Of a DNA stretch of 51,970 nt, positions 44,047-51,555 are shown piece by piece. Position 1 is the first letter of the stretch; each line of letters opens with the position of its first letter. Origin of the DNA: Pseudomonadota bacterium. Lineage in GTDB: Bacteria; Pseudomonadota; Gammaproteobacteria; Steroidobacterales; Steroidobacteraceae. Location of the stretch: the NCBI GenBank assembly GCA_023457495.1, contig JAEWLQ010000046.1, positions 1 to 51,970 of the forward strand, written 5' to 3'. A program made the translations under genes and the position numbers. A model generated the notes under the pieces. It searched no databases, had not been told where the DNA came from, and worked only from the letters and a program-made list of their open reading frames with translations.

Positions 44047-44800
44047 GGTCCTGGGTCCTCGACGGATGTGCATGGAAAGGAATGCGCTTGAGCCACAGCC
44101 TGAGCGCCTGCGTGTAGATGCCGGCGAGCACCGTCGCCGTCATGCAGGGAAAGGACACGAGCGCGCGCGCCAGAGATCCGGCGCCGATCTCGCGGCGCGA
44201 CAGGTCCAGCGTGGCATCGAAGATGCGCTCGCCGGCGCGGTAGTTCTGCATGTTCACGCGCAATGACTCGCCCGGGGTGCCGAAGCGCCAGTCGTAACTC
44301 ATGTCCATGGGCATGAACGGGGAGACGTGGAAGTCCTTCTCGAAGCGGTAGCGCAGGGTGCGCGCGGCGTCCGGCTGCGCGTCGGTGAGCACGTAGGCGT
44401 GCCGCTCGTTCCAGGGCGTGTTGGTGATTTCGGCCACCACCGATTCGACGCGCGTGTCCGCCGCGTCGAAGCAGTAGTAGAACGTCACCGGGTTGAAACC
44501 CACGCCGAAGTAGCGCAGGTGCGTGAGCATGCGGATGGGGCCGATGGGCCGCACGCGGGTGCGGCCGGCGATGCAATCGCGCACCACGGAGTCGATGGAC
44601 TGGGCCGCGTCGCCGATGTAATCGGCGCGCCGCATCCAGGCGAGCGCGGGTCGCCGCGCCGACCAGAGCCAGCGGCCGCGAAAGATCTCGTCGAGCTCGG
44701 CGAGATCCACGTACATCATGAACATCCGGTAGTTGAACCGGTGCTCGCGCGGCGCGAAGCGGTGGTGACTAAGCCGTCCGGTGTACAGCGCGCTGTGCAT
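44018..44800 (-). CDS. DUF1365 family protein
   Basis: 260 aa from ATG 44800. DUF1365 features: HSALYTGRLSHHRFAPREHR, FNYRMFMMYVDLAELDEIF, a VGFNPVTFYYCFD segment and PFMPMDMSYDWRF. The biochemical function is not settled; the family travels with COG2907 oxidases and Cfa-type enzymes, so it may bind lipid or help make a modified fatty acid. It overlaps the oxidase gene by 32 bp and the cfa gene by 29 bp. No signal peptide; one hydrophobic stretch near the C-terminus (TATVLAGIYTQALRLWL) suggests peripheral membrane contact. Confidence 0.88.
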   Translation of the reverse strand: MHSALYTGRLSHHRFAPREHRFNYRMFMMYVDLAELDEIFRGRWLWSARRPALAWMRRADYIGDAAQSIDSVVRDCIAGRTRVRPIGPIRMLTHLRYFGVGFNPVTFYYCFDAADTRVESVVAEITNTPWNERHAYVLTDAQPDAARTLRYRFEKDFHVSPFMPMDMSYDWRFGTPGESLRVNMQNYRAGERIFDATLDLSRREIGAGSLARALVSFPCMTATVLAGIYTQALRLWLKRIPFHAHPSRTQDHADDVASQL

Positions 44801-46043
44801 GTTCTGTCTCCCGGAAATGTTCGAGCGAGGCGTGGGCGCTCGCGACCCCGTCCTCGTGGAAGCCGAAGCCCCAGTACGCGCCGCAGAAGTACGCGCGATC
44901 GAGGCCATCGATCTCGGCATGTCGTGCCTGCGCGGCCACCGCGTCGCGTGTGAACACCGGATGTTCGTAGCTCATCCGCCGGATCACGTGCCGTGGGTCG
45001 ATGCGATCCGCGAAGTTCAACGACACCAGCAGCGGTGTACGCGAGGCGATGCGTTGCAGGATGTTCATGTGATAGGTCACCGCCACGCGCTCGGCGGCGC
45101 GGTCGACGAGGTGGTAGTTCCACGCCGCCCAGGCCAAGCGCTTTCGCGGTAACACGCTCGTATCGGTATGCAGCACCACGTCGTTGCGCTGGTAACGCAT
45201 CGCTCCGAGCACGTCGCGTTCGATGGCGTTCGCGTCCGCGAGCAGGCGCAGCGCCTGGTCGCTGTGACAGGCGAAGAACACGCGGTCGAAGCGCTCGGCA
45301 GGCGCATCGGCGGGTTTGACGAATACTCCCGCGGGCGAACGCCGCACGCTTTCCACGGGTGTGCGCAGCCGGATGCGGTCGCGGAACGGCGCGGTGAGTT
45401 TTTCGACGTAACGCGCCGAACCGCCGCGCACCGTGAGCCACTGCGGCCGGTCGTCGACGGTCAACATTCCGTGGTTGTGGAAGAACCGCACGAAGTAGCG
45501 CGCCGGGAAGGAACGCAGCGTCTCGGTGCCCGCGCTCCAGATGGCCGCGCCCATCGGCAGGATGTAATGCTCGACGAACTGCCCTGAATAACCCTGCATG
45601 TCCAGATAGTCGCCGAGCGTGCAAGTGTCGTCCGGCGCGTCGAGCAGCCGCGGCGCCTCGCGGTTGAACCTGAGGATGTCGCGGATCATGCGCCAGAAGG
45701 CGGGCCGCAGCGCGTTGCTCCGCTGCGCGAACAAACTATTCAGCGTGGTGCCGTTGTATTCGAGTCCGCTGCTCGCGCAGGTCACCGAAAAGCTCATGTC
45801 GCTGGGCTGCAGCTCCACTCCCAACTCATCCATGAGCGCGAGGAATCGAGGATAGGTGCGGTCGTTGCACACGATGAAGCCGGTGTCGACGCACACGCGG
45901 TTTCCCTCGTGTTCGATCTCGTGCGTGTGTGTGTGGCCGCCCACGTGATCCGCGGCTTCGAACACGGTGATCTCATGCTCGCGGCACAGGTGATGCGCGG
46001 CGACGTTTCCGGCGATCCCGCTGCCGATGATGGCGACTTTCAC
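44769..46043 (-). CDS. FAD-dependent amine-oxidase-like protein (COG2907)
   Basis: 424 aa. Start GTG 46043 (GTGA overlap with the lipocalin stop) has GGAGG seven bases upstream; ATG 46049 is too close to that site. The FAD dinucleotide motif VAIIGSGIAGNVAAHHL is at the N-terminus, then VFEAADHVGGHTHTH, which is specific to COG2907-type oxidases, and the C-terminal FAD-binding DRAYFCGAYWGFGFHEDG. It resembles protoporphyrinogen oxidase and monoamine oxidases. In the photo-oxidative stress loci of other proteobacteria, homologs sit beside DUF1365 and Cfa, suggesting oxidation of a modified acyl chain; substrate unknown. Confidence 0.9.
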   Translation of the reverse strand: MKVAIIGSGIAGNVAAHHLCREHEITVFEAADHVGGHTHTHEIEHEGNRVCVDTGFIVCNDRTYPRFLALMDELGVELQPSDMSFSVTCASSGLEYNGTTLNSLFAQRSNALRPAFWRMIRDILRFNREAPRLLDAPDDTCTLGDYLDMQGYSGQFVEHYILPMGAAIWSAGTETLRSFPARYFVRFFHNHGMLTVDDRPQWLTVRGGSARYVEKLTAPFRDRIRLRTPVESVRRSPAGVFVKPADAPAERFDRVFFACHSDQALRLLADANAIERDVLGAMRYQRNDVVLHTDTSVLPRKRLAWAAWNYHLVDRAAERVAVTYHMNILQRIASRTPLLVSLNFADRIDPRHVIRRMSYEHPVFTRDAVAAQARHAEIDGLDRAYFCGAYWGFGFHEDGVASAHASLEHFRETEHAQRAVHRTA

Positions 46044-46609
46044 GAGCATTCCTCCAGTTGCGCGCGGGCGGCGTCGCCCTCGGGCCAGCGTTGCGGCACG
46101 ACTTGCAGCGCGGACAGGTCGTAGCCTTCGCGCCCGACGCGCTCGCGCAGTTCTTCGAGCTGCGCGTCGTCGATGCGCGGCGTTCGCGCCATGATCCACA
46201 CATAGTCGCGCTTCTCGCGTCCGACGATGGTCCGCTGGTAATCCGGGCTCACGTGCACGATGCGGTAGTCGGCCTTGATGGGCCACACGAAGCGCATGCC
46301 CCACACGGCATTCGAGCGCGTGTCGAGCACGAAGCCGCGCGGACAATGACGTTTGAGCTCGCCATCGAACGCGCCCTCGCGGAACGTGAAGGTGGTGGCG
46401 ATGGTGCCGTCGGGATCGAGTAGATAGGATTCGACGGCGTTGTGCGCGCCTTTCTCCATGAAGGTGGGAATGCTCGCGATCACGTACCAGTCGCCCATGA
46501 AACGCGGCAGGTCCACCACGGGCTCGGTCGTAAGCGGTGGGTGCGAGGAGCGGCAGGCCGCGAGCAGCGTGAGTATCGACATCGTGATCACCGTTCGAAG
46601 CAGCGTCAT
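46040..46609 (-). CDS. Outer-membrane lipocalin (Blc-like)
   Basis: 189 aa from ATG 46609. Lipoprotein signal MTLLRTVITMSILTLLAAC with Cys19, then the lipocalin first motif VDLPRFMGDWYVIASIPTF (GxW) and the later RIVHVSPDYQRTIVGREKRD and YVWIMARTPRI strands. It is an eight-stranded beta-barrel that binds fatty acids or lysophospholipids and is probably anchored in the outer membrane like Blc. Its place in this operon fits transport or storage of the modified lipid. It overlaps both neighbours by four bases. Confidence 0.88.
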   Translation of the reverse strand: MTLLRTVITMSILTLLAACRSSHPPLTTEPVVDLPRFMGDWYVIASIPTFMEKGAHNAVESYLLDPDGTIATTFTFREGAFDGELKRHCPRGFVLDTRSNAVWGMRFVWPIKADYRIVHVSPDYQRTIVGREKRDYVWIMARTPRIDDAQLEELRERVGREGYDLSALQVVPQRWPEGDAARAQLEECS

Positions 46610-47202
46610 TTTCTGGCGTAGCGCAGGCGGCGCCCCTCCGGCGTGAGCGATTCGAGCGCGAGCCAGTCGCGCGACGGCGAGTACCAGAGATCGATGCTGA
46701 GCGGCGTGCGTCCGCCGCCGAGCAGCCGGTAGTGCTCGGCCGGCTGACCGTCCACGGTGTCGAGACCGATACGCTGTACGGAGACGTCCACGTACTCGCC
46801 GGTCTGCGGATTCAGCAGCTGCCGCGCCTCGAGGATGCTCGGGTTCCAATAGGCGAAGGTCTGCACGCAATCGGCGAGCGGCGCCGCGTCGCTGGCGGTG
46901 ACCACCTTGAGCTCGCCGTTGTCATCGGTGCGGGCGTCGAGGCTTTCCAGGCAGTCGCCGCGCCAGCGCTCCTCGGCGCGATGTTCGTAGCGGTACGCCT
47001 CGAAGAACAGGATCTTCACTTTGAAGCGCGCTTCGCTCAGCAGCTCGCGGCGCTCCGCGTCCTCGCGCAGCACGTAGCGGTGCTCGCCGATGGCGCGGCC
47101 GTCGAGCGAGACGTCGAAGCGCCATTCACGGGTGGCGGCGTGGGCGGAGGTTCCGCCGAGTAGTACCGCGAGCGTCAGGAAGGCAGCGGTGCGCGAATTC
47201 AT
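46606..47202 (-). CDS. Exported DUF6134/DUF3108-like protein
   Basis: 198 aa with a signal peptide (MNSRTAAFLTLAVLLGGTSA, cleavage near AHA). The mature part is strand-rich: REWRFDVSLDGRAIGEHRY, KVKILFFEAYRYEHRAEERW, LKVVTASD and WYSPSRDWLALESLTPEGR. This is the pattern of DUF3108-type periplasmic proteins, probably the related DUF6134 family. No catalytic residues are evident, and function is unknown. As part of the coupled lipid operon it may be a periplasmic carrier or assembly factor. Confidence 0.65.
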   Translation of the reverse strand: MNSRTAAFLTLAVLLGGTSAHAATREWRFDVSLDGRAIGEHRYVLREDAERRELLSEARFKVKILFFEAYRYEHRAEERWRGDCLESLDARTDDNGELKVVTASDAAPLADCVQTFAYWNPSILEARQLLNPQTGEYVDVSVQRIGLDTVDGQPAEHYRLLGGGRTPLSIDLWYSPSRDWLALESLTPEGRRLRYARK

Positions 47203-47729
47203 GCGGGCACGCTCCGCGTCGCGGGCGGCGCGGCTGCGAGCACACCCTTCATCGACAGCGTCACCATGGCGGCCGTCCACAGCAGCGCGATGAGCGGCAG
47301 GGCGGTGGCGGGTGTCGCGATGTCGAGCGCGCCGAGCCGCTCGCCGGCCAGATAGGCCAGCGGTCCGCCGATCGCGCCGCCGATCCCCGCCGCCAGCGGA
47401 CGGACCATGAGCCAGCGAAGGGAATGGTTCAGCGTCGTGGCGAACACGATCCACAGCGACAGCATCCAGTACGGCGCGAATTCGCCGGGCCATGCGGCTG
47501 CGAATCGCACCTGTCCGCTCAGCGCGAGCGTGCTGTCGATGAGCACACCGATGATCGCCGCGAGCCCCATCAAGCGCAGCTCGCGCGGATCGCGGCGCAG
47601 CGCCAGGTGCGCGGCGGCGACCAGCAGCGCGAGCGCCGCGCCGGCCCACGCGACGCCGCGCGCCGCGCCGATCAGGACGGCGAACCACGCCAGCTGGTAG
47701 GCCGCGAAGTTGTAGAGAGTGAACCTCAC
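47199..47729 (-). CDS. DUF2878 integral membrane protein
   Basis: 176 aa from GTG 47729, 7 bp after the methyltransferase stop. Five to six membrane segments (residues ~4-25, 28-45, 53-75, 86-105, 112-135, 145-165), with the DUF2878 features LYNFAAYQLAWFAVLIGAA, IDSTLALSGQVRF and LWIVFATTLNHSLRWL. No enzymatic motif is visible. In related bacteria it accompanies Cfa, DUF1365 and COG2907 genes, so it belongs to the lipid-modification set. It ends in an ATGA overlap with the next gene. Confidence 0.78.
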   Translation of the reverse strand: MRFTLYNFAAYQLAWFAVLIGAARGVAWAGAALALLVAAAHLALRRDPRELRLMGLAAIIGVLIDSTLALSGQVRFAAAWPGEFAPYWMLSLWIVFATTLNHSLRWLMVRPLAAGIGGAIGGPLAYLAGERLGALDIATPATALPLIALLWTAAMVTLSMKGVLAAAPPATRSVPA

Positions 47730-47736
47730 GGCTGCC

Positions 47737-48789
47737 TCAGGAACGCGCCTGCGGCGCGAACAGATAGTGGCACACGAACCACTCGCGGCCTTCGCGATAC
47801 CCCCACAGCTCCGCGCAAGCCATGAAGAACATGCGCCAGCGCTGCAGCCACAATGCGCCCTGGCCCTGTCCATACGTGGCTTCGAGAATGGCCAGCGCTT
47901 CGGCGCGGCGCGCATCGACGTTGGCGAGCCAGGCGTTCGCGGTCTTCTCGTAGTGCGTGCCGTTCCAGGCCCATTGCCGCTCGAGGCGCAGATGCTGCTG
48001 GAACATCAGCGGCAAGCCGGCGCTCGGCATCATGCCGCCCGAGAAGAAATGACGGCTCATCCAGTCGTCGTCGCCGCGGTCCTCGAATAGATAGGGAACC
48101 GAGCGGTGCACGAAGATGTGCATGAAGAAGCGGCCTTCCGGGGCGAGCCAGCCGGCGATCTGCTCGAACAGCAGCGCGTGATTGCGCATGTGTTCGAACA
48201 TCTCGACCGACACCACGCGGTCGAAGCGGCGCGTCGTCGCGAAGTCGTTCATGTCCGCGGTGAGAACCTCGATGTTCCCGAGTCCGCGCCGCGCCGCCTC
48301 GGCGAGGATGTATTCCCGCTGCGGCGCGGAGTTCGAAACCGCGAGAATGGCCGCGCGCGGGAAGCGCTGCGCCATGTACAGCGTCAGCGATCCCCAGCCG
48401 CAGCCGAGCTCGAGGATCCGCTGGCCGTCCGCGAGCCCGGCGCGTTCGCAGGTGACGGCCAGCGCCTGGTCTTCTGCCTCGCCCAACGTTTGCACGCCGT
48501 TGTCCCAGAGACAGCAGCTGTACTTGCGATGCGGTCCCAGCGCGTACCCGAAGAACTCCGGCGGCACCTCGTAGTGCTGCTCGTTGGCCTTGTGCGCCAG
48601 GAGGGCGATGGGCGCTTCACCCATCGCCGCCACGAAGCGCGCGGTCGCCAGGGCCGCGTGCTCCACATCGTCCGGGCGCAATTCCGCGAGTCGCGCGCGC
48701 AGCAGGCGGCGGATCGCGCCGCGGATGATGGAGTCCGGGACCAGACCCTGCTCGGTCCAGCTGATGGCCTGACGTGCCGCGAATTGCAT
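47737..48789 (-). CDS. Cfa-family SAM-dependent methyltransferase
   Basis: 350 aa from ATG 48789 (AGGAG seven bases upstream; ATG 48807 is less well placed). The SAM site is LELGCGWGSLTLYMAQRFP. HRKYSCCLWDNGVQTLGEAE, CERAGLADGQ, SGGMMPSAGLP and the absence of a full lipid-binding N-terminal domain put it in the branch that includes plant coclaurine-N-methyltransferase-like proteins and bacterial Cfa paralogs. It probably methylates an acyl chain or amine. It is the first gene of the eight-gene operon and lies downstream of the repeat array at 48857-48894. Confidence 0.87.
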   Translation of the reverse strand: MQFAARQAISWTEQGLVPDSIIRGAIRRLLRARLAELRPDDVEHAALATARFVAAMGEAPIALLAHKANEQHYEVPPEFFGYALGPHRKYSCCLWDNGVQTLGEAEDQALAVTCERAGLADGQRILELGCGWGSLTLYMAQRFPRAAILAVSNSAPQREYILAEAARRGLGNIEVLTADMNDFATTRRFDRVVSVEMFEHMRNHALLFEQIAGWLAPEGRFFMHIFVHRSVPYLFEDRGDDDWMSRHFFSGGMMPSAGLPLMFQQHLRLERQWAWNGTHYEKTANAWLANVDARRAEALAILEATYGQGQGALWLQRWRMFFMACAELWGYREGREWFVCHYLFAPQARS

Positions 48790-48839
48790 GGAGGATCTCC
48801 TGGTCATCGTACCGGTTTGGCCCAGGTGGGCAGGCGGGC

Positions 48840-48845
48840 ATCATC
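48840..48845 (-). promoter_or_regulatory. Possible -10 element for the lipid operon
   Basis: On the minus strand GATGAT matches four of six -10 consensus bases. The -35 position, about 17 bp upstream, falls inside the 11-bp repeat array and has no consensus, as expected for an activator-dependent PhoB-type promoter. The leader to ATG 48789 would be about 44 nt. Weak evidence taken alone. Confidence 0.3.
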
Positions 48846-48856
48846 GAAGAGCCCGC

Positions 48857-48894
48857 GTGAAGGGCCCGTGAAAACCGCGTGGAGCGGGAGTGAA
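48857..48894. promoter_or_regulatory. Four direct repeats phased at 11 bp: likely OmpR/PhoB-family operator
   Basis: On the plus strand GTGAA at 48857, GTGAA at 48868, GTGGA at 48879 and GTGAA at 48890: steps of exactly 11 bp each (TTCAC-type repeats on the operon strand). OmpR/PhoB-class regulators bind head-to-tail on half-sites 11 bp (about one helical turn) apart, and two adjacent half-sites suffice for a dimer, so two dimers could bind. The array is 68 to 105 bp before the first gene of the lipid operon, and the nearest OmpR/PhoB-type gene is just upstream (50191-50901). Confidence 0.7.
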
Positions 48895-48896
48895 AG

Positions 48897-48915
48897 CGCC
48901 TGAAAAGTTCAGGCG
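48897..48915 (-). terminator. Hairpin at the end of the histidine-kinase gene
   Basis: CGCCTGAA (48897-48904) and TTCAGGCG (48908-48915) form a perfect 8-bp stem with a 3-nt loop, spanning the kinase stop codon (48909-48911). On the minus strand CTTTCACT follows, a weak U-rich tail. It would separate the two-component operon from the lipid operon, leaving the repeat array as the start of a new promoter. Confidence 0.6.
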
Positions 48916-50213
48916 GCGACGGATTCGGAGCGCGCCCCTGGGAACTGGATCTCGACCGTGGTGCCGACGCCCGGCTGGCTCGTGATCGTGATGGGCCAGC
49001 CGAACCGATCGGACAGTCTTCGCACGATGGTGAGGCCGACGCCGTGGCCGCCGCGACGGTTGTCCTCGCCGCGCACGAACGGGCGGAACATTTCCTCTAT
49101 CTTCTCCGCCGCGATGCCGACGCCGGTGTCGCGGATGCTGACGCGGCCCTCACCGATCTCGACCACGACCTCGCCCGCGTCGGTGTACGAAAATGCATTG
49201 CGCAGCAGATTGCCGAGCAGGATGGACAGCACTTTCTCCGGCGCTTCGAGGAACAGGCGATGCGTGCTGCGCATGGCCGACGTGACCGGCTTGTCGGCGG
49301 CCAGCGGTCTCGCGCGCTCCATCTCCTCCGCGATGAGATCGTTGAGACAGAGCGCCTCGACGGGCAACCCGGTCTCGGACTCGCGCGCCAGCAGCAGGAA
49401 GGCGTTGGTCAGCTCTTCCATGTCGTAAGTCGCGCGCTGGATGCGCTGCACGGTGCGGCGCTTCGATTCACTGAGGTTCGGTTCCTCCAGCAGGATGCTC
49501 ACCGCCATGCGGATCACGGTGAGCGGACTGCGCAGCTCGTGGCTGGCGTCACGCGTGAACTGCCGCTCGCGCTCGAGGAAATGCGCGAGGCGCTTGGAAT
49601 ACCGCAGCAGCGAGTCGGTGAGCTCGCGGACTTCGTCGTCCGCGTCGGCCGGCACTTCGAGCGCCTGCACACGTTCGATGTTGGAGGGCGCCTCGTCGAG
49701 CTCGCGCACCTTGCGCGCCAGCGCGATCATCGGCGACACCGCGCGCCGCAACCGCCGGAATCCCCACCAGGTCGACACGTACAACACCAGCAACACGGCC
49801 GCGAGCGGCACGAGGCCGTAATACGCCGCGAGCCGGCTCACGTTCGTGCGGTCGAACACCAGGTACAGCCGGCGCCCGTCGCGTTCGGTCACGTTCACCA
49901 GGAAATCCAGGCCCTCGCTTTCCCATTCGTGAAAGCCCGGGGTCATCTCGCGGATCGCGGCCGGCGCGGAATCCTCGAAGTAGCCGCGCAGGTTGCGCGT
50001 GTTCGGCAGCTGGAAATCGGGGTTCGTGTCGTGCTGCCGCCAGAAATGCTCGACCTCGTCGCCGAGCGCCGCGCGGATCAGCACGCCCTCGAGCAGCGCG
50101 CTGGCCATGAACACGCCGAGCACCGCGACGAGGCTGATGAGCGCGACCTGCTGGAGGAACGCGCGGCCGAGCCAGGCGCGGACGCGGCTGTCACTGTCCG
50201 TGCGGGTCTTCAT
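48909..50213 (-). CDS. Sensor histidine kinase
   Basis: 434 aa from ATG 50213, overlapping the response-regulator gene by 23 bp. Membrane helix 1 (~22-48), a periplasmic sensor part (~50-128) with HFWRQHDTNPDFQLP and WESEGLDFLVNVTERDG, membrane helix 2 (~131-150) and a linker follow. The phospho-acceptor is His225 in DASHELRSPLTVI. The ATPase domain has the N box NLLRNAFSYT, DTGVGI and GHGVGLTIV. It is an inner-membrane sensor with a small periplasmic domain; the signal is unknown. The neighbouring lipid operon and phased repeats suggest an envelope or lipid signal. Confidence 0.93.
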   Translation of the reverse strand: MKTRTDSDSRVRAWLGRAFLQQVALISLVAVLGVFMASALLEGVLIRAALGDEVEHFWRQHDTNPDFQLPNTRNLRGYFEDSAPAAIREMTPGFHEWESEGLDFLVNVTERDGRRLYLVFDRTNVSRLAAYYGLVPLAAVLLVLYVSTWWGFRRLRRAVSPMIALARKVRELDEAPSNIERVQALEVPADADDEVRELTDSLLRYSKRLAHFLERERQFTRDASHELRSPLTVIRMAVSILLEEPNLSESKRRTVQRIQRATYDMEELTNAFLLLARESETGLPVEALCLNDLIAEEMERARPLAADKPVTSAMRSTHRLFLEAPEKVLSILLGNLLRNAFSYTDAGEVVVEIGEGRVSIRDTGVGIAAEKIEEMFRPFVRGEDNRRGGHGVGLTIVRRLSDRFGWPITITSQPGVGTTVEIQFPGARSESVAA

Positions 50214-50901
50214 CGGCGATCCGGTATCCGAGTCCGGGCAGCGTGTGCAGCAGCGAGCGGCCGAAGGGTTTGTCGATCGCGCGGCGCAGGGCATACAGGT
50301 GGCTGCGCAAGGTGTCCGAGTCCGGCAGCAGGTCGCCCCACACTTCGTGCTCGAGCTGCTGGCGGCTGACCACGCGCGGCGAGGCGCGCATCAGGATGGT
50401 GAGTAGTTTGATGCCGATGGGCATGAGCTTGATCGGCGTGCCGGCGCGCGTCACCGAGAGCGTCGAGGTGTCGAGCACCAGGTCGCCGACCTTGAGCACG
50501 TCGCGGCCGAGCGCGCCGCGATGGCGGCGCAGCAGCGTGCGCACGCGCGCTTCCAGCTCGCGAATCTCGAAGGGTTTGACCAGGTAGTCGTCGGCGCCGG
50601 CGTCGAGACCGGCGAGCTTGTCGTCGATCGTGTCGCGGGCCGTGAGCATCAGCAGCGGCGTGTCGCGGCGCGCTTCCTCGCGCAGCTTGCGGCACAGGGT
50701 GATGCCGTCCATGCCGGCCATCATCACGTCCGCGACGATCACGTCATAGGTATTCGTGACCGCCAGGTGCAGGCCGGTGATCCCGTCCGCCGCATGATCG
50801 ATGGCAAAACCACGCTGCTCGAAGTACTCCGCGATCATCTCGGCGATGTCGCGGTGGTCCTCGATCAGCAGCAGCGTGGTTGCGGCGGATTCGGTTCTCA
50901 G
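50191..50901 (-). CDS. OmpR/PhoB-family response regulator with no canonical start codon
   Basis: The first ATG in frame (50838) would begin at MIAEYFEQRG and delete beta-strand 1 and the acidic pair of the receiver. Reading the same frame upstream gives TTLLLIEDHRDIAEM, the proper receiver N-terminus, but no ATG, GTG or TTG occurs before an in-frame TAG (50917-50919). The start must be rare, most simply CTG 50901 (236 aa), or mutated. Receiver Asp is in VIVADVMMAGMDG (Asp58 from CTG), Lys in LVKPFEIREL, and the C-terminal winged helix (~145-230) is OmpR type, with SPRVVSRQQLEHEVWGDL and SDTLRSHLYALRRAIDKPF. It is BasR/QseB-like in layout. Confidence 0.85.
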   Translation of the reverse strand: MRTESAATTLLLIEDHRDIAEMIAEYFEQRGFAIDHAADGITGLHLAVTNTYDVIVADVMMAGMDGITLCRKLREEARRDTPLLMLTARDTIDDKLAGLDAGADDYLVKPFEIRELEARVRTLLRRHRGALGRDVLKVGDLVLDTSTLSVTRAGTPIKLMPIGIKLLTILMRASPRVVSRQQLEHEVWGDLLPDSDTLRSHLYALRRAIDKPFGRSLLHTLPGLGYRIADEDPHGQ

Positions 50902-50916
50902 GCTTCCAGTATACGG

Positions 50917-51555
50917 CTATCGCGCGGCCGGCAAGCTGGCGCGCAGGCCGGGGATGGGCTTGTCGTTTTCGTCGAGGAAACGCGCGCAGAAATCCGTGGC
51001 GCCGCCGCCGTTGATGACGGCGGCCCGGATCACGTTGCGGCCCGCGCGCAGCGTGACGCGCTTCGAGACCCCGTCGTCGATCACGCTCTGGCGATCGTCG
51101 TTGAGCGCGATTACCGGCTGATCGTTGAGCCACCAGCGCGAGGCCGCGTTCGAGCCGATCGCCAGCCGCACGTTGTGCATCTCGCGCGGCGATTCGACCA
51201 CGGTCTCGACCCAGAACAACACGTTGGACGTGGGCTTCGAGAGCGCCCACGCGAAGTGATAGAGGTTGAGGTTGTAGTTCGTGGTGTCGAGCGCGTGCCA
51301 CGCGGAGCCGCCGTCGGCGGGCAGCGCCGCGGCCTTCACGGCTTCTTCGACGGAGGCCTCGGTGAGCCGGCCGGGCACCGGGATCGGCTCGTGCACGCGC
51401 CAGCGGCGGATGAAGCCGTTCGCATCCACGGGCAGCGAGGCGCCCTTCGCGGCCGTGAGCGTGGCCGCCGGCGGCCGCGGGGCCTCCGGTTGCGCCTGCG
51501 CGAAGGCGGCGGATGCGAGGAAACTCAGCGAAACGATTGCAATGGCGGCTTTCAT
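50917..51555 (-). CDS. Exported protein with a galactose-binding-like beta domain
   Basis: 212 aa from ATG 51555. Signal peptide MKAAIAIVSLSFLASAAFA. The mature part starts with a short region (NGFIRRWRVHEPIPVPGRL) and continues as a strand-rich domain with ASRWWLNDQPVIAL, a VTLRAGRNVIRAAVI motif and FLDENDKPIPGL, a pattern typical of carbohydrate-linked galactose-binding-like domains appended to rhamnosidases and sialate/xylan esterases. No catalytic residues seen. The stop/start of the two edge genes touch (TGATG at 51553-51557), so they are co-translated. They lie 15 bp upstream of the response regulator reading frame. Confidence 0.6.
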   Translation of the reverse strand: MKAAIAIVSLSFLASAAFAQAQPEAPRPPAATLTAAKGASLPVDANGFIRRWRVHEPIPVPGRLTEASVEEAVKAAALPADGGSAWHALDTTNYNLNLYHFAWALSKPTSNVLFWVETVVESPREMHNVRLAIGSNAASRWWLNDQPVIALNDDRQSVIDDGVSKRVTLRAGRNVIRAAVINGGGATDFCARFLDENDKPIPGLRASLPAAR

